IMG/VR virus record: IMGVR_UViG_3300010151_000042
Location: 1-38,217 of that record
From: a virus
DNA: 38,217 nt
Direction: 5' to 3' (one strand)
The position numbers and the translations under genes are program-made. The notes under the pieces are model-generated. The model saw only the letters and a program-made list of their open reading frames with translations. It did no database searches and was not told the DNA's origin. Of this stretch, positions 14,339 through 22,331 are shown one piece after another; the stretch's first letter is position 1; each line of letters starts with the position of its first letter.

Positions 14339-15082
14339 ATGTTAAAAATAGAATCTATTTATGCTGATTATTTAAATAAAAAACAAGAAAATTATAAAGA
14401 AAAATATAAAGGTTACGAAGATTGGTATTCTGCTTCTCAAGCAGGTTCATGTTTTAAAAAATTAGTATTAAAACGTGAAGGTAAAGAAGGACCAACTATG
14501 GAAGATAGGGTTATGAGACTGTTAAGACTCGGAACCATAGTTCATAGTGACATAGAGAAATCAATAAAAAATTATATGGATGATCCAGATTCTGAGTATA
14601 GCAAATTAAATGGGACGATACACACAGAAAGAAGAGTAGAAATACCAGAGTTTAAAGTTTTAGGACACCTTGACATAGCAATACATAATACTGATTTTGG
14701 ATTTGCTAAAATTATAGATGTTAAAACCTGTGGCAGTTATCCGTGGAAAATGAAATTTGGAAGAAAGCCTGATCCTAATGCCAATACAAATTACAATTTA
14801 CAGGTATCGACATATTCATATGCTTTTGCAGAGGAAAACAATATATATCTTGATGACATAGAAATGTCTTTATTTTGGTATAACAAAGATACAAGTGCTG
14901 TGAAAGAAGTAGTGGTTGACAATTCATGGATAGAAAAAGCATTAGAGTACTGGGAAGATTTAAGAGAATATAGCAATGGTGCAACATCAGATATGTTAGA
15001 AATTGGCAGTTATGGAGTTCCGATGGCTAATTGGGAATGCAGATATTGTTCTTTTAAAGATATACATTGTAAAGGGGTTTAA
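14339..15082 (+). CDS. RecB/Cas4-family nuclease with Fe-S cysteines
   Basis: I start this gene at ATG 14339, behind GGGAGG and after the hairpin, giving 247 aa; a TTG at 14285 lies inside the hairpin and is less likely. The protein has PD-(D/E)xK nuclease motifs: His69, GHLD (109-112), DVKT (127-130) and QVSTY (155-159). One N-terminal cysteine (Cys38) and three near the C terminus (Cys234, Cys237, Cys244) match the iron-sulfur cluster pattern of Cas4 and AddB nucleases. It probably resects DNA ends to make single strands for the annealing protein encoded just downstream. No CRISPR array or cas1 gene is present, so it is a phage recombination nuclease rather than part of a CRISPR system here. 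Confidence 0.85.
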   Translation: MLKIESIYADYLNKKQENYKEKYKGYEDWYSASQAGSCFKKLVLKREGKEGPTMEDRVMRLLRLGTIVHSDIEKSIKNYMDDPDSEYSKLNGTIHTERRVEIPEFKVLGHLDIAIHNTDFGFAKIIDVKTCGSYPWKMKFGRKPDPNANTNYNLQVSTYSYAFAEENNIYLDDIEMSLFWYNKDTSAVKEVVVDNSWIEKALEYWEDLREYSNGATSDMLEIGSYGVPMANWECRYCSFKDIHCKGV

Positions 15083-15083
15083 T

Positions 15084-15248
15084 ATGATAATAATTAACAT
15101 TGCAGAATGGATTGTAAATATATTTATTCTTGGTTCTGCTGTTTTAATGTGGACTATTGCTTTGCTAATTATAGCAATGCTCTCTTCAATTTTTGTACAA
15201 TATATAAAAAGAAGGATAAACAATGTCAGAAACAATGATGACTCTTAA
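15084..15248 (+). CDS. Small membrane protein
   Basis: I start this gene at ATG 15084, behind AAGGGG; the longer frame opening at 15003 lies inside the nuclease gene and is not supported. The 54-aa product has one long or two adjacent hydrophobic segments (IAEWIVNIFILGSAVLMWTI and ALLIIAMLSSIFV), then a basic tail (YIKRRINNVRN). It is a membrane protein with a cytoplasmic C terminus. Its function is unknown. The last 26 nt overlap the annealing protein gene, so expression is coupled. Confidence 0.6.
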   Translation: MIIINIAEWIVNIFILGSAVLMWTIALLIIAMLSSIFVQYIKRRINNVRNNDDS

Positions 15249-15831
15249 TGAGGGGAACTTGTCTTTGGATAATCTAAGAATAACACTAAGTAAAATAACA
15301 AAACAACATAAGAAAATTGGAAAAATAGAAACACCTAAAGGATTAATAAAGAAAAAGCAAGGTTTTGATTATGTTGAACTTAGCTATATGAAAAATATTG
15401 CAAATGAGCAATTTCCAGGATGGTCTTGGACAATTGTAAACTCAGAAGCATTAGGTAGCAACGCATATGTAGTTCATGGCAGATTAAAATGGTTTGATAA
15501 TGGTGTATGGCGAGAAGGAGATATGGTAGCTGCGCATAGAATACAAACTAAAAGAGATAGCAGTGAATTTGTAGATATTGGCAATGATATTAAATCAGCA
15601 AATACAGATTGTATGAAAAAAGCTCTTAATGTTTATATGGATATAGCAGCAGATGTATATAGAAGTGAAGACCCTGCACTGGATGATGAACAATATGAAA
15701 AACTAATGAAAACATCTAAAAAGATAGGTATAGATACACAATTAGTTATATCTAAAAAAATAGATAATGGTGAAATAAATGCAAATAACTACAAAGCGAG
15801 TTTAGCAAAACTTGAAAGGATGGCAAAATGA
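15223..15831 (+). CDS. Rad52-like single-strand annealing protein
   Basis: This 202-aa protein has the layout of the phage Rad52/Sak annealing family. A basic helical N terminus is followed by DYVELSYMKNIANEQFPGWSW (about 46-66) and a strand-rich core with VVHGRLKWFDNGVWREGDMVAAHRI, then the conserved-type DIGNDIKSANTDCMKKAL (about 115-132) and a charged helical tail. Such proteins form rings that pair complementary single strands during phage recombination. The gene follows GAAGGA and sits between the Fe-S nuclease and the SSB-like gene, forming a nuclease/annealase/SSB module. I base the family assignment on this pattern and the neighbours. Confidence 0.75.
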   Translation: MSETMMTLNEGNLSLDNLRITLSKITKQHKKIGKIETPKGLIKKKQGFDYVELSYMKNIANEQFPGWSWTIVNSEALGSNAYVVHGRLKWFDNGVWREGDMVAAHRIQTKRDSSEFVDIGNDIKSANTDCMKKALNVYMDIAADVYRSEDPALDDEQYEKLMKTSKKIGIDTQLVISKKIDNGEINANNYKASLAKLERMAK

Positions 15832-16079
15832 ATCGTTTTGAATCAATGGATGGAGGATTGCTTGTAAAAGGAGTTGAATATTCAGTAGGCACAAGTGATG
15901 GAAAAATATTCAATAAAATTGTTTACAAAGGGACTAAAAACTTTGGTGGTAAAAACATGATGTGTTTTGAAACTGAGAATAAGAGTCAAGTAACAATTAA
16001 TCCAAGTTATAATTCATTCACAATAGAAGAAAATGGGCAGTTTCCTATGCCTGAAGACCTAAATCAAAAAGGAGAATAA
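15828..16079 (+). CDS. Small beta-rich protein, unknown
   Basis: This 83-aa protein starts with an ATGA overlap with the annealing protein gene and has AAAGGATG before it. It appears to be mostly beta strand (LVKGVEYSVGTSDGKIFNKIVYKG), with a C-terminal acidic tail. No family was recognised. Tight coupling to the annealing protein suggests a part in the recombination module, but this is inference from position. Confidence 0.65.
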   Translation: MNRFESMDGGLLVKGVEYSVGTSDGKIFNKIVYKGTKNFGGKNMMCFETENKSQVTINPSYNSFTIEENGQFPMPEDLNQKGE

Positions 16080-16080
16080 A

Positions 16081-16353
16081 ATGGGAAAATTAACAGTAGC
16101 CGAAACTGAAGCACTTCAAAAAGCAGGTGTGTTGTCAAAAAAAGCAGTTACAGAAATGCAAGATAAGGGATTGGTATCTACGAGACGTAGAAACAATAAA
16201 CGATACATTAAAACTGCAAATGGCAATCTTGTTTCACCTCAACTTTATTTTCAAGGAATTGGAAAAGATAAGTATAGTAGTGAAATGACAGAGCTTAAAG
16301 AGAAGTTTAATTCTTTAGTTTCAAAGTACACAACAACAGAAAACAATAAATAA
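16081..16353 (+). CDS. Small basic protein, unknown
   Basis: This 90-aa basic protein has AAAAAGGAG before the ATG. The N-terminal half, LTVAETEALQKAGVLSKKAV and EMQDKGLVSTRRRNNKRYI, has a helix-turn-helix-like rhythm with a cluster of Arg and Lys. This suggests DNA binding, perhaps as a regulator or recombination accessory. No specific family was identified. It lies between the annealing and SSB-like genes. Confidence 0.65.
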   Translation: MGKLTVAETEALQKAGVLSKKAVTEMQDKGLVSTRRRNNKRYIKTANGNLVSPQLYFQGIGKDKYSSEMTELKEKFNSLVSKYTTTENNK

Positions 16354-16369
16354 AAAGGAGATTGATTAA

Positions 16370-16960
16370 ATGATTGAATTAGCAGATACTACATATAATG
16401 AAGAAAGAGATGGCATAATACCTATAGTAGCAGGTACTTATCCAGCTCATGTAGCAGGTCTTGAAGGTAAAGAACTGACTACAAAAGCAGGTGAACAGAA
16501 AGTTTTTAATGTAACTTTCTTAATAGCTGAAGAGGCTGGTAAAACACACGTTCCTAAAATGGTTAAAAACGGAGATGGTCAATTGTCTCAATCGACTGAT
16601 GATGATGGTGAACTTGTGACTATATCTGGATCATTTATGGTAGGTAAGAGATTCAGTTCTACTGGTATTTGGTTAACTCCAAATCCAGCAGCTGGTGAAG
16701 GTTGGAAGAACCGTAAATATAAAGAGTTCTTTGAAAGTCTTGGTGTCGTTTTTCCTGAAAATGATAACGGTGATACTGTTCTCGCTGAAATTGAAGAAAG
16801 TGATATTATAGGTCATCCTTGTTTCATTAAATTGGGTCAAGAACATTATACAAAAGATGGAGAAGAACGATATGTGTGGAAAGCTTTCGATGCTTTTACT
16901 TGGTCAGATGGTGAAATACTGTCAGAAGATGAAGTAGTAGCAGACGATTTACCCTTCTAA
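16370..16960 (+). CDS. SSB-like single-stranded DNA-binding protein
   Basis: This 196-aa acidic protein starts after an AAAAAGGAG site. The body is beta-rich (IVAGTYPAHVAGLEGKEL; QKVFNVTFLIAEE; LVTISGSFMVG), consistent with an OB-like fold of the DUF669/phage SSB type. The C terminus ends in EDEVVADDLPF. This acidic tail with a terminal LPF mirrors the tip (DDDIPF) by which bacterial SSB recruits replication and repair partners. It follows the nuclease and annealase genes and precedes replication genes. It probably coats single strands at the fork and during recombination. Confidence 0.8.
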   Translation: MIELADTTYNEERDGIIPIVAGTYPAHVAGLEGKELTTKAGEQKVFNVTFLIAEEAGKTHVPKMVKNGDGQLSQSTDDDGELVTISGSFMVGKRFSSTGIWLTPNPAAGEGWKNRKYKEFFESLGVVFPENDNGDTVLAEIEESDIIGHPCFIKLGQEHYTKDGEERYVWKAFDAFTWSDGEILSEDEVVADDLPF

Positions 16961-17266
16961 CATACCGCATCCTAATAAAGAGAGAGTTTGTTTCAATTTC
17001 CTGAAAGGGATTAAAAATCAACCTTGTTGATAGGTTGTTCTCTCTCTTTTAAAATTAGGCTGGACAAATTGGTTGTTGTAGATAAAATTTACCCGAGATT
17101 ATTTTACAAAATACAAAACGTCTAGCCTAAAAATTTTGGGGATAAAGTGCTTGAAAAATTAATAATAACATAGTATGTGATTGAGGTTTTTCTAAAGGTC
17201 TGGCAAATGAAATAGGATCGGCTCAGGAGAAAGCTGCCTGATCCCTTAATTAAAAAGGAGTAAAAA
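16961..17266 (+). ncRNA. Structured non-coding region after the SSB gene
   Basis: These 306 nt contain no supportable ORF but three strong long-range stems. AAAGAGAGAG (16977-16986) pairs with CTCTCTCTTT (17040-17049) around smaller hairpins such as ATCAA/TTGAT (17017-17031). TTAGGCTGGAC (17055-17065) pairs with GTCTAGCCTAA (17120-17130) over 11 bp with one G-U pair. GGATC...GATCC (17215-17243) encloses CAGG/CCTG near the 3' end. No clean U-tract follows the last stem. It may be a small RNA, or a leader controlling the gene at 17267. Confidence 0.5.
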
Positions 17267-17467
17267 ATGTTTAAACATTATTGGGAATCAATGTTGGAAA
17301 ATACAGCGCCATTTATGCTTGCATGGGAAGCGTATGTATTATTTATGTTGTTATTTTTTATAAGTATTGCTTATAGACTTAATAGAGTTGAAAATAAAAT
17401 AGATAAAATGGTTGAAGAATATTCAGATTTATTAGAATATATATATGAAGAAGAAGAAAAAAAATGA
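17267..17467 (+). CDS. Small membrane-anchored coiled-coil protein
   Basis: This 66-aa protein starts after AAAAAGGAG. A hydrophobic segment (PFMLAWEAYVLFMLLFFISIAY, about 15-36) is followed by a charged helical region (RLNRVENKIDKMVEEYSDLLEYI) with coiled-coil spacing and an acidic Glu-rich end. This is a one-pass inner-membrane protein with a cytoplasmic coiled coil. Its function is unknown. Confidence 0.65.
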   Translation: MFKHYWESMLENTAPFMLAWEAYVLFMLLFFISIAYRLNRVENKIDKMVEEYSDLLEYIYEEEEKK

Positions 17468-17470
17468 CCT

Positions 17471-17728
17471 ATGAGACTAACACCTAGAAAAATAAAAAAT
17501 CTTACTATAAAAGCCTTAAAAAACAAGCCAGAATGGAAACCACCGCCAGGGTATAAATATTTAAAAGACTTAGAACCTGGATCTCTATTTCAGGTAGGGA
17601 CTACAAGGGGAATATTAATTGAATGTGATATAAATGCCAGAGTTATAATAACAGAAACAGTAGAAGATGATAAAACATTACTTGGTAAAAAACTCATCTC
17701 TGCACAGACCGAAGTAAAGGAGTTATAA
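17471..17728 (+). CDS. Small protein, unknown
   Basis: This 85-aa basic protein begins MRLTPRKIKNLTIKALKN and has a beta-like core, LEPGSLFQVGTTRGILIECD, that looks like a small barrel or SH3-like strand set. The ribosome-binding site is weak, so expression may depend on coupling with the preceding gene, which ends 3 nt upstream. No family was recognised. Confidence 0.6.
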   Translation: MRLTPRKIKNLTIKALKNKPEWKPPPGYKYLKDLEPGSLFQVGTTRGILIECDINARVIITETVEDDKTLLGKKLISAQTEVKEL

Positions 17729-17953
17729 ATGCCTACACCTTTTATGTGTCATGAATGTGACAAACCTACAATGAATAAAGATGGATTATGTGATGATTGT
17801 AAAAATCCAACAATGAACGTTAAATGGGTTTCTCCGAGAGACCCAGGAGATGAAAATGATACAATGCAATTAGATGAAAAATTAGTATATGAAGATCAAT
17901 TTAAAGGGAAAAGTAAAAATCCTTTATTTATGTGGTTAAAGAAGAATGGGTAA
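17729..17953 (+). CDS. Small zinc-ribbon protein
   Basis: This 74-aa protein has four cysteines as two CxxC pairs (Cys7/Cys10 and Cys21/Cys24), in MCHECDKP and LCDDCKNP. It is a treble-clef or zinc-ribbon fold for protein or nucleic-acid contacts. The rest is acidic and probably flexible, ending in NPLFMWLKKNG. A good AAAGGAG site precedes it. Its specific role is unknown. Confidence 0.7.
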   Translation: MPTPFMCHECDKPTMNKDGLCDDCKNPTMNVKWVSPRDPGDENDTMQLDEKLVYEDQFKGKSKNPLFMWLKKNG

Positions 17954-18140
17954 ATCAGCAGTAGCTCAAGATAAAAGACCAGCTATGGCATTTGATAAAA
18001 GAAAAGAAGTAAGAATTATAATTAACGCTCTTGAAACTTATAGAAATGAATATGCTGTCGAAAGCATAGATTACACAGTTGATATTGAAGAACTTGTAAA
18101 GGAATTTGAAAAAGTATATAAGTTGTTTGATAAAAACTGA
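17946..18140 (+). CDS. Small helical protein, unknown
   Basis: This 64-aa protein overlaps the zinc-ribbon gene by 8 nt and was probably made by coupled translation. It begins MGKSAVAQDKRPAMAFDKRKE and continues as two amphipathic helices with an acidic/basic pattern (IIINALETYRNEYAVES, IEELVKEFEKVYKLFD). No family was recognised. Confidence 0.6.
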   Translation: MGKSAVAQDKRPAMAFDKRKEVRIIINALETYRNEYAVESIDYTVDIEELVKEFEKVYKLFDKN

Positions 18141-18178
18141 AAATAAAACGGAAGCAGTTGCTTCTAAAGGAGTAACAA

Positions 18179-18373
18179 ATGCCAATAACAAAAAAACAGT
18201 GGTTAGATCAAACTATAATGTTTGATGAATGGGGAAGACCGCCCTCACTAGCAGATGTTCCATTAACATATGGTCCTCGTAAAAAGGCTTTTAAGTTAAA
18301 AGGATATTCTACAAAGGAAATTAATACAATTTGGGAGGAAACCAAAAATGGGAAAAATGAAAATAATATCTAA
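18179..18373 (+). CDS. Small protein, unknown
   Basis: This 64-aa protein has AAAGGAG before the ATG. It contains ITKKQWLDQTIMFDEWGRPPS and a C-terminal YSTKEINTIWEETKN helix. No cysteine pair, membrane segment or named motif is visible. Its end overlaps the start of the next gene by 26 nt. Confidence 0.6.
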   Translation: MPITKKQWLDQTIMFDEWGRPPSLADVPLTYGPRKKAFKLKGYSTKEINTIWEETKNGKNENNI

Positions 18374-18575
18374 ATTATGTGAAGAGGAAGATAGAAATGG
18401 CTTAATTCAATTATTAAATAAAACAGATTTAAAAAATAAAGTTTGGGGATTGACTAATAAAACAATAGAAGAAGTTGCTGATGGTTTTATTGATGCTCAC
18501 AAGAAAATGAGAGATAGAAAAAATGATCCAGCTTATAGAAAGTTAAATGAAATACATGACAAGTACAAAAAATGA
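18348..18575 (+). CDS. Small helical protein, unknown
   Basis: This 75-aa charged helical protein has a GGGAGG site located within the 3' end of the preceding gene. Residues 12-30 (EEEDRNGLIQLLNKTDLKN) and 40-58 form likely helices. No family was recognised. It ends in an ATGA overlap with the next gene. Confidence 0.6.
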   Translation: MGKMKIISKLCEEEDRNGLIQLLNKTDLKNKVWGLTNKTIEEVADGFIDAHKKMRDRKNDPAYRKLNEIHDKYKK

Positions 18576-18853
18576 CAAGTTATACTGAAACAATATTAGA
18601 ATTAGAATCATTTTTAGATAGATACCAAAAAGCACTTGAAGAAATAGCATCATCAAGTAATCAAGCAAATCCTATTAAACTAAAAGAGATAGCTAGGGTA
18701 GCTCTTGACGGAGAACCCACTACTGCTGATAAGTTTAATGAAATACAAGATTATGGACCTCCTTATTCTATGGCTAACCCAACTGGTGAACCTATTAAAG
18801 ATAGTCCTTTAGGGGCTGGTTTTGCTCATAAAGATATAAAGAATAAAAAATGA
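18572..18853 (+). CDS. Small protein, unknown
   Basis: This 93-aa protein has a helical N-terminal half (ETILELESFLDRYQKALEEIA) and a Pro/Gly-rich, probably flexible C-terminal half (YGPPYSMANPTGEPIKDSPL). Both ends overlap neighbouring genes by 4 nt, so it belongs to a translationally coupled run. No family was recognised. Confidence 0.6.
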   Translation: MTSYTETILELESFLDRYQKALEEIASSSNQANPIKLKEIARVALDGEPTTADKFNEIQDYGPPYSMANPTGEPIKDSPLGAGFAHKDIKNKK

Positions 18854-19233
18854 TATGTCCTTGCTGTGGATACACATCTGATACAAAATATAATCCAAGC
18901 AAGAAAATAAGAGAATTAAGGGGAAGGAGATCAAAGCATACTAAAGGATTAATAAGAAGGGTTGTTAACCTCATACAGACTAACATACTAAGTGATAATG
19001 AATTAATAAGAGAATACTATTTTTGGCAGTCAATATCAAAAGTGCCAGATGATGTAGTGAATTGGTCTATAGAAAGATATTTAGAAAGCAAAAAACCATT
19101 ATTTGATGGTAAAGGTTTTAAATATTTGACTAAGATAATATTGAATCATCAAAAAGATAGAGGCACTATAAGTAAAAATGAACGTCTACGGCATGGTAAA
19201 CCACCAGCTGTAGTAAAAACAAAGGAGTATTGA
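18850..19233 (+). CDS. Cysteine-containing helical protein, unknown
   Basis: This 127-aa basic protein begins MICPCCGYTSDTK, with cysteines at 3, 5 and 6 that could be half of a zinc site. The central part (about 46-100: LSDNELIREYYFWQSISKVP, then a helix and KYLTKIILNHQKDRG) is helical. Its position near the DnaB helicase leaves open a replication accessory or loader-like role, but I see no helicase-loader motif. The TGA overlaps the next ATG by one base. Confidence 0.6.
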   Translation: MICPCCGYTSDTKYNPSKKIRELRGRRSKHTKGLIRRVVNLIQTNILSDNELIREYYFWQSISKVPDDVVNWSIERYLESKKPLFDGKGFKYLTKIILNHQKDRGTISKNERLRHGKPPAVVKTKEY

Positions 19234-20018
19234 TGTTAGAATCAACACTATTTCCAATAAAAGAAGTGCCTGTTATGTATGATGTAGTAAGAACATCTAC
19301 TGGTAAGATACATGATGTTAAAACAGGTTATAAACTAATAGTAAGAGAAGATAATGATAAAGTGCTTAGCTGTATGACAGATGAATATCAAGTAGTGACA
19401 AATAAGGAATTAGTAGATACAGCAGTGCCAATTTTAGAAAAACATAAAGCAGAACTAAAAGAAGCCGTGTCATTAGCCGATGGTCAGAAGACAATATATA
19501 AATGGATAATACCAGGTATTAAAATAAAAGTAGCTGAAGGAGATGAATTAAATCCTGAGATTATAATGAAAAATAGTTATGATGGAACTTTACAAGTACA
19601 CATATTGGCAGGTGCTTTTAGAATAGTATGTAGTAATGGATTAATAATAGGTGTCAAATTTGGACAGAACAATTTCAAACATAGCGTTAACAATGTAAAT
19701 CTTAAAAATCTTAATGAACAAATTGAAAAAACAATAGACCATACAAGTAATATGGCAGAAGGCTTTGAGATACTTTCCGATACAGAAATGAATGAAAGAG
19801 ATATTTTCAAACTAGTTAAACTCTTCCCAAGTCAGATGTCTGAATTTCTTGTGCAATATTTAATTGCTCATAAACCAAAGACATATTGGGATTTGCTCAA
19901 TTGCGGAACATATTTAGCTTCTCATAGAATGAAGAGACATTATCAGTCTACTCATAAATTAGAATCTGAACTATTTAGTAGTGTTTCCAAATGGGCAGAA
20001 AATGCAGCCAAAGCCTAA
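19233..20018 (+). CDS. DUF932-family protein
   Basis: This 261-aa protein starts at ATG 19233 behind AAAGGAG; a TTG directly before it is less likely. It has the features of the DUF932 phage/plasmid-like family: an N-terminal region with DEYQVVTNKELVDTAVPIL (about 51-69), a central strand set, and the signature AFRIVCSNGLIIG, followed by HSVNNVN and a long helical C-terminal half. The family is widespread in phages and plasmids. Its biochemical role is not established, though links to replication or anti-restriction have been suggested. A strong hairpin follows the stop. Confidence 0.8.
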   Translation: MLESTLFPIKEVPVMYDVVRTSTGKIHDVKTGYKLIVREDNDKVLSCMTDEYQVVTNKELVDTAVPILEKHKAELKEAVSLADGQKTIYKWIIPGIKIKVAEGDELNPEIIMKNSYDGTLQVHILAGAFRIVCSNGLIIGVKFGQNNFKHSVNNVNLKNLNEQIEKTIDHTSNMAEGFEILSDTEMNERDIFKLVKLFPSQMSEFLVQYLIAHKPKTYWDLLNCGTYLASHRMKRHYQSTHKLESELFSSVSKWAENAAKA

Positions 20019-20028
20019 ATTAAGCCTC

Positions 20029-20095
20029 GGGGGGCAGCTAAGTATTCTATACGCTCTTTTGAATACTCACAACTACACACAGCTGCCCTCCTTTT
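20029..20095 (+). terminator. Long two-tier hairpin, probable terminator
   Basis: GGGGGGCAGCT (20029-20039) pairs with AGCTGCCCTCC (20081-20091) over 11 bp with one G-U pair, and AGTATTC (20041-20047) pairs with GAATACT (20061-20067) inside it. TTTT (20092-20095) follows. The strong G/C base and short T-run fit intrinsic termination after the DUF932 gene, possibly partial. The structure ends 14 nt before the methylase start, so it could also control methylase translation. Confidence 0.55.
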
Positions 20096-20108
20096 ATAAG
20101 GGGGAAAA

Positions 20109-20930
20109 ATGAATATTGATTGCCCAACTATTATACCTTATATGGGAGGAAAATTTGAATTAAGTAAAAAACTAATACCTATGATACCAAAACATACAAG
20201 ATATATAGAAATGTTTTTTGGCGGAGGAAGTATGTTTTTTAGAAAAGCTAAAGCAGATTTCAATATATTAAATGATAAACATAATGATCTAATAAATCTC
20301 TATTTAACAGTCATGAATCAGTATGAACAGTTTCAAAAAGAATGTAATTCACTATTAAAATCCAGATACTTTTACACAGAGTTCAAGCAATACTTGAAGT
20401 CAGAAATAGAATATGAAAATATGCCAAATGCCTACAGAGCAAGTAGATATTACTATGTTATAATGAATGCCTTTAATCACACATTTTATAATCCTATAGC
20501 AAAAGAGAAAAATAGTTGGAATGATGATAAGTGGAAGAATTTGATAGAAAGTAAAAAGAAACTTGAAGATACCATGATAGAAAACTTAGATTTCAGAGAG
20601 TTATTTGATAGGTATCCTACGAAAAAAGATGATTTTTGGTACTTTGACCCACCATATGTTGTAGCTGGAGAAAGGGGAGATTATTACTTTCATGCGTTAG
20701 ACAATAAAGATCATGAAGATATGGCAAATATCGCACAGAAAATAGATGATGATGGAGGGAAATTTATGATTTCATATGATGACCATACATTAATACATAA
20801 ACTATATAACAATTATAAAATAAAGAAAATACCTATAAGATACAGCGGTCAATTAGTTGGAGATGACTATAAAAATGAATTGGTCATAACAAATTATGAA
20901 CCAATAAACCAACAACTCACTCTTATATAA
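20109..20930 (+). CDS. Dam-type DNA adenine N6-methyltransferase
   Basis: This 273-aa enzyme belongs to the D12 (alpha) class of adenine methylases. PYMGGKFELSKKL (10-22) and EMFFGGGSMFF (34-44) form the S-adenosylmethionine pocket, NILNDKHNDLINLY (53-66) carries the acidic ribose-binding turn, and FDPPYVV (179-185) holds the DPPY catalytic motif. It would methylate adenine in a short target, often GATC, to protect phage DNA from host restriction or to time replication. The target cannot be read directly. It starts after AAGGGGG and is followed 9 nt later by the helicase gene. Confidence 0.92.
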   Translation: MNIDCPTIIPYMGGKFELSKKLIPMIPKHTRYIEMFFGGGSMFFRKAKADFNILNDKHNDLINLYLTVMNQYEQFQKECNSLLKSRYFYTEFKQYLKSEIEYENMPNAYRASRYYYVIMNAFNHTFYNPIAKEKNSWNDDKWKNLIESKKKLEDTMIENLDFRELFDRYPTKKDDFWYFDPPYVVAGERGDYYFHALDNKDHEDMANIAQKIDDDGGKFMISYDDHTLIHKLYNNYKIKKIPIRYSGQLVGDDYKNELVITNYEPINQQLTLI

Positions 20931-20939
20931 GGAGAGCAA

Positions 20940-22331
20940 ATGAACGATAGAATAATGCCTCATTCAGAAGAAGCTGAAGAAGCAGTTCTTGGAGCCATTC
21001 TTGTAGATGGTTCAAAGGCTTTTGAAAGGGCTAATGCGTGGATAAGAGATGATGATGCGTTTTACTACAGTAAAAATAAAATACTTTATTCAATTATATC
21101 TGATATGCATAGAGAAGGAAAAGATATTGATATGGTAACCGTTGCTGATAGAGTAAGAGATTTAAAGAAAGAAAATTCACGATCTGGTCTTGATATCTAT
21201 TATATAACTGGATTACCAGAAAAAATACCAACTACTTCAAATATAGAAAGCTATTCAAAAATTGTATGGGAAAAATTCATAAAAAGACAAACAATAAAAT
21301 CAGCTCACAATTTATATAATACAGGATTTGACAGCAAGGATAAAGCAGTAGAAGACTTATTACATAGCCATCAGAAATTATTAACTGAATTACTAGAAAT
21401 AGCACCAAGTAGAAAAAGAGAAATTAATTCTGTAATCAATGAAACTATAGATACTTTAAAAACTGGCAAGAATATTATAAAATTTGGATACCCAGCATTA
21501 GATAATATAGCAGGAGGGATGACAAGAAAGGAAATAACAGTAATAGGCGGCAGACCTGGACATGGTAAGACGACACTAACTATCAATATTATCTACAGCT
21601 TATTGAAGCAAGGGTACAGAGTAATGATGTTTAACAGAGAAATGAGCAATATAGAGGTTATTAAGAAATTTATGATTATGGAAAGCAAAGATTTGTTATA
21701 TGAACATCTAAGAACTGGGAATATTGAAGAAGGAAGAATACAAGCAATAGAAATGATGGCTGGTGGATTGAAAAATACACTAAGCAATTTAATTATGTAT
21801 GATGATATCAAAAATCTTAATGATGCCATGAGAGAAATACAAAGAGAAAAACCAGATATTGTAGTTGATGATTATATACAGTTAATTAAAACAGAAGGTA
21901 GAAACAGTAAAGATAGAAGATTTGAAATTGAAGATATATTACTTGAATATAAATGGGTATGCAAAAAAGAAGATTGCTCTGCAATATTAGTATCTCAGTT
22001 AAATAGGGAAATAGAAAAGAGAATAGAACCAAGACCAAGATTAGCAGACTTTGCAGAAAGCGGAACGATAGAGCAAACAGCAGAAACCGCTTTACTTGTA
22101 TTCTATGGACATAATTTTAATGATGAACAATTTGATAAACATGAAATAGAAGTCATATGTGATAAAGCTAGATATGGCAAGGTAGGAACTTATGTAATGG
22201 GTTTTAATGGCAATAAATGTAAATTCTATTCAAATGCTGATGATGCCAGGAATGAACTAATTGATTTCAATAAAAATAAAACCAAGATTAGTCCAGATAG
22301 AGCAATGTCAAATGTGCGGGCGGACTTTTAG
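20940..22331 (+). CDS. dnaB: DnaB-like replicative helicase
   Basis: This 463-aa hexameric helicase unwinds the phage replication fork. The N-terminal DnaB domain starts with MPHSEEAEEAVLGAIL (6-21), typical for the family. The RecA-like motor has Walker A GRPGHGKTT (204-212), FNREMS (231-236) as the motif 1a region, Walker B DIVVDDYIQ (306-314), and a later Q-S-type motif, ILVSQLNREIEKR. The length is normal for DnaB. No separate primase was found in the window. It lies downstream of the methylase with AAGGAGAG before the ATG. Its 3' end overlaps a small zinc-finger gene in another frame. Confidence 0.95.
   Translation: MNDRIMPHSEEAEEAVLGAILVDGSKAFERANAWIRDDDAFYYSKNKILYSIISDMHREGKDIDMVTVADRVRDLKKENSRSGLDIYYITGLPEKIPTTSNIESYSKIVWEKFIKRQTIKSAHNLYNTGFDSKDKAVEDLLHSHQKLLTELLEIAPSRKREINSVINETIDTLKTGKNIIKFGYPALDNIAGGMTRKEITVIGGRPGHGKTTLTINIIYSLLKQGYRVMMFNREMSNIEVIKKFMIMESKDLLYEHLRTGNIEEGRIQAIEMMAGGLKNTLSNLIMYDDIKNLNDAMREIQREKPDIVVDDYIQLIKTEGRNSKDRRFEIEDILLEYKWVCKKEDCSAILVSQLNREIEKRIEPRPRLADFAESGTIEQTAETALLVFYGHNFNDEQFDKHEIEVICDKARYGKVGTYVMGFNGNKCKFYSNADDARNELIDFNKNKTKISPDRAMSNVRADF

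Noticed and set aside
14339-15082. Cas4-like nuclease as evidence for a CRISPR system
   Set aside because: No repeat-spacer array, cas1 or cas2 is visible, and the neighbours are phage recombination genes.
15003-15083. Longer start for the small membrane protein
   Set aside because: It lies inside the nuclease gene, and the ATG at 15084 has the ribosome-binding site.
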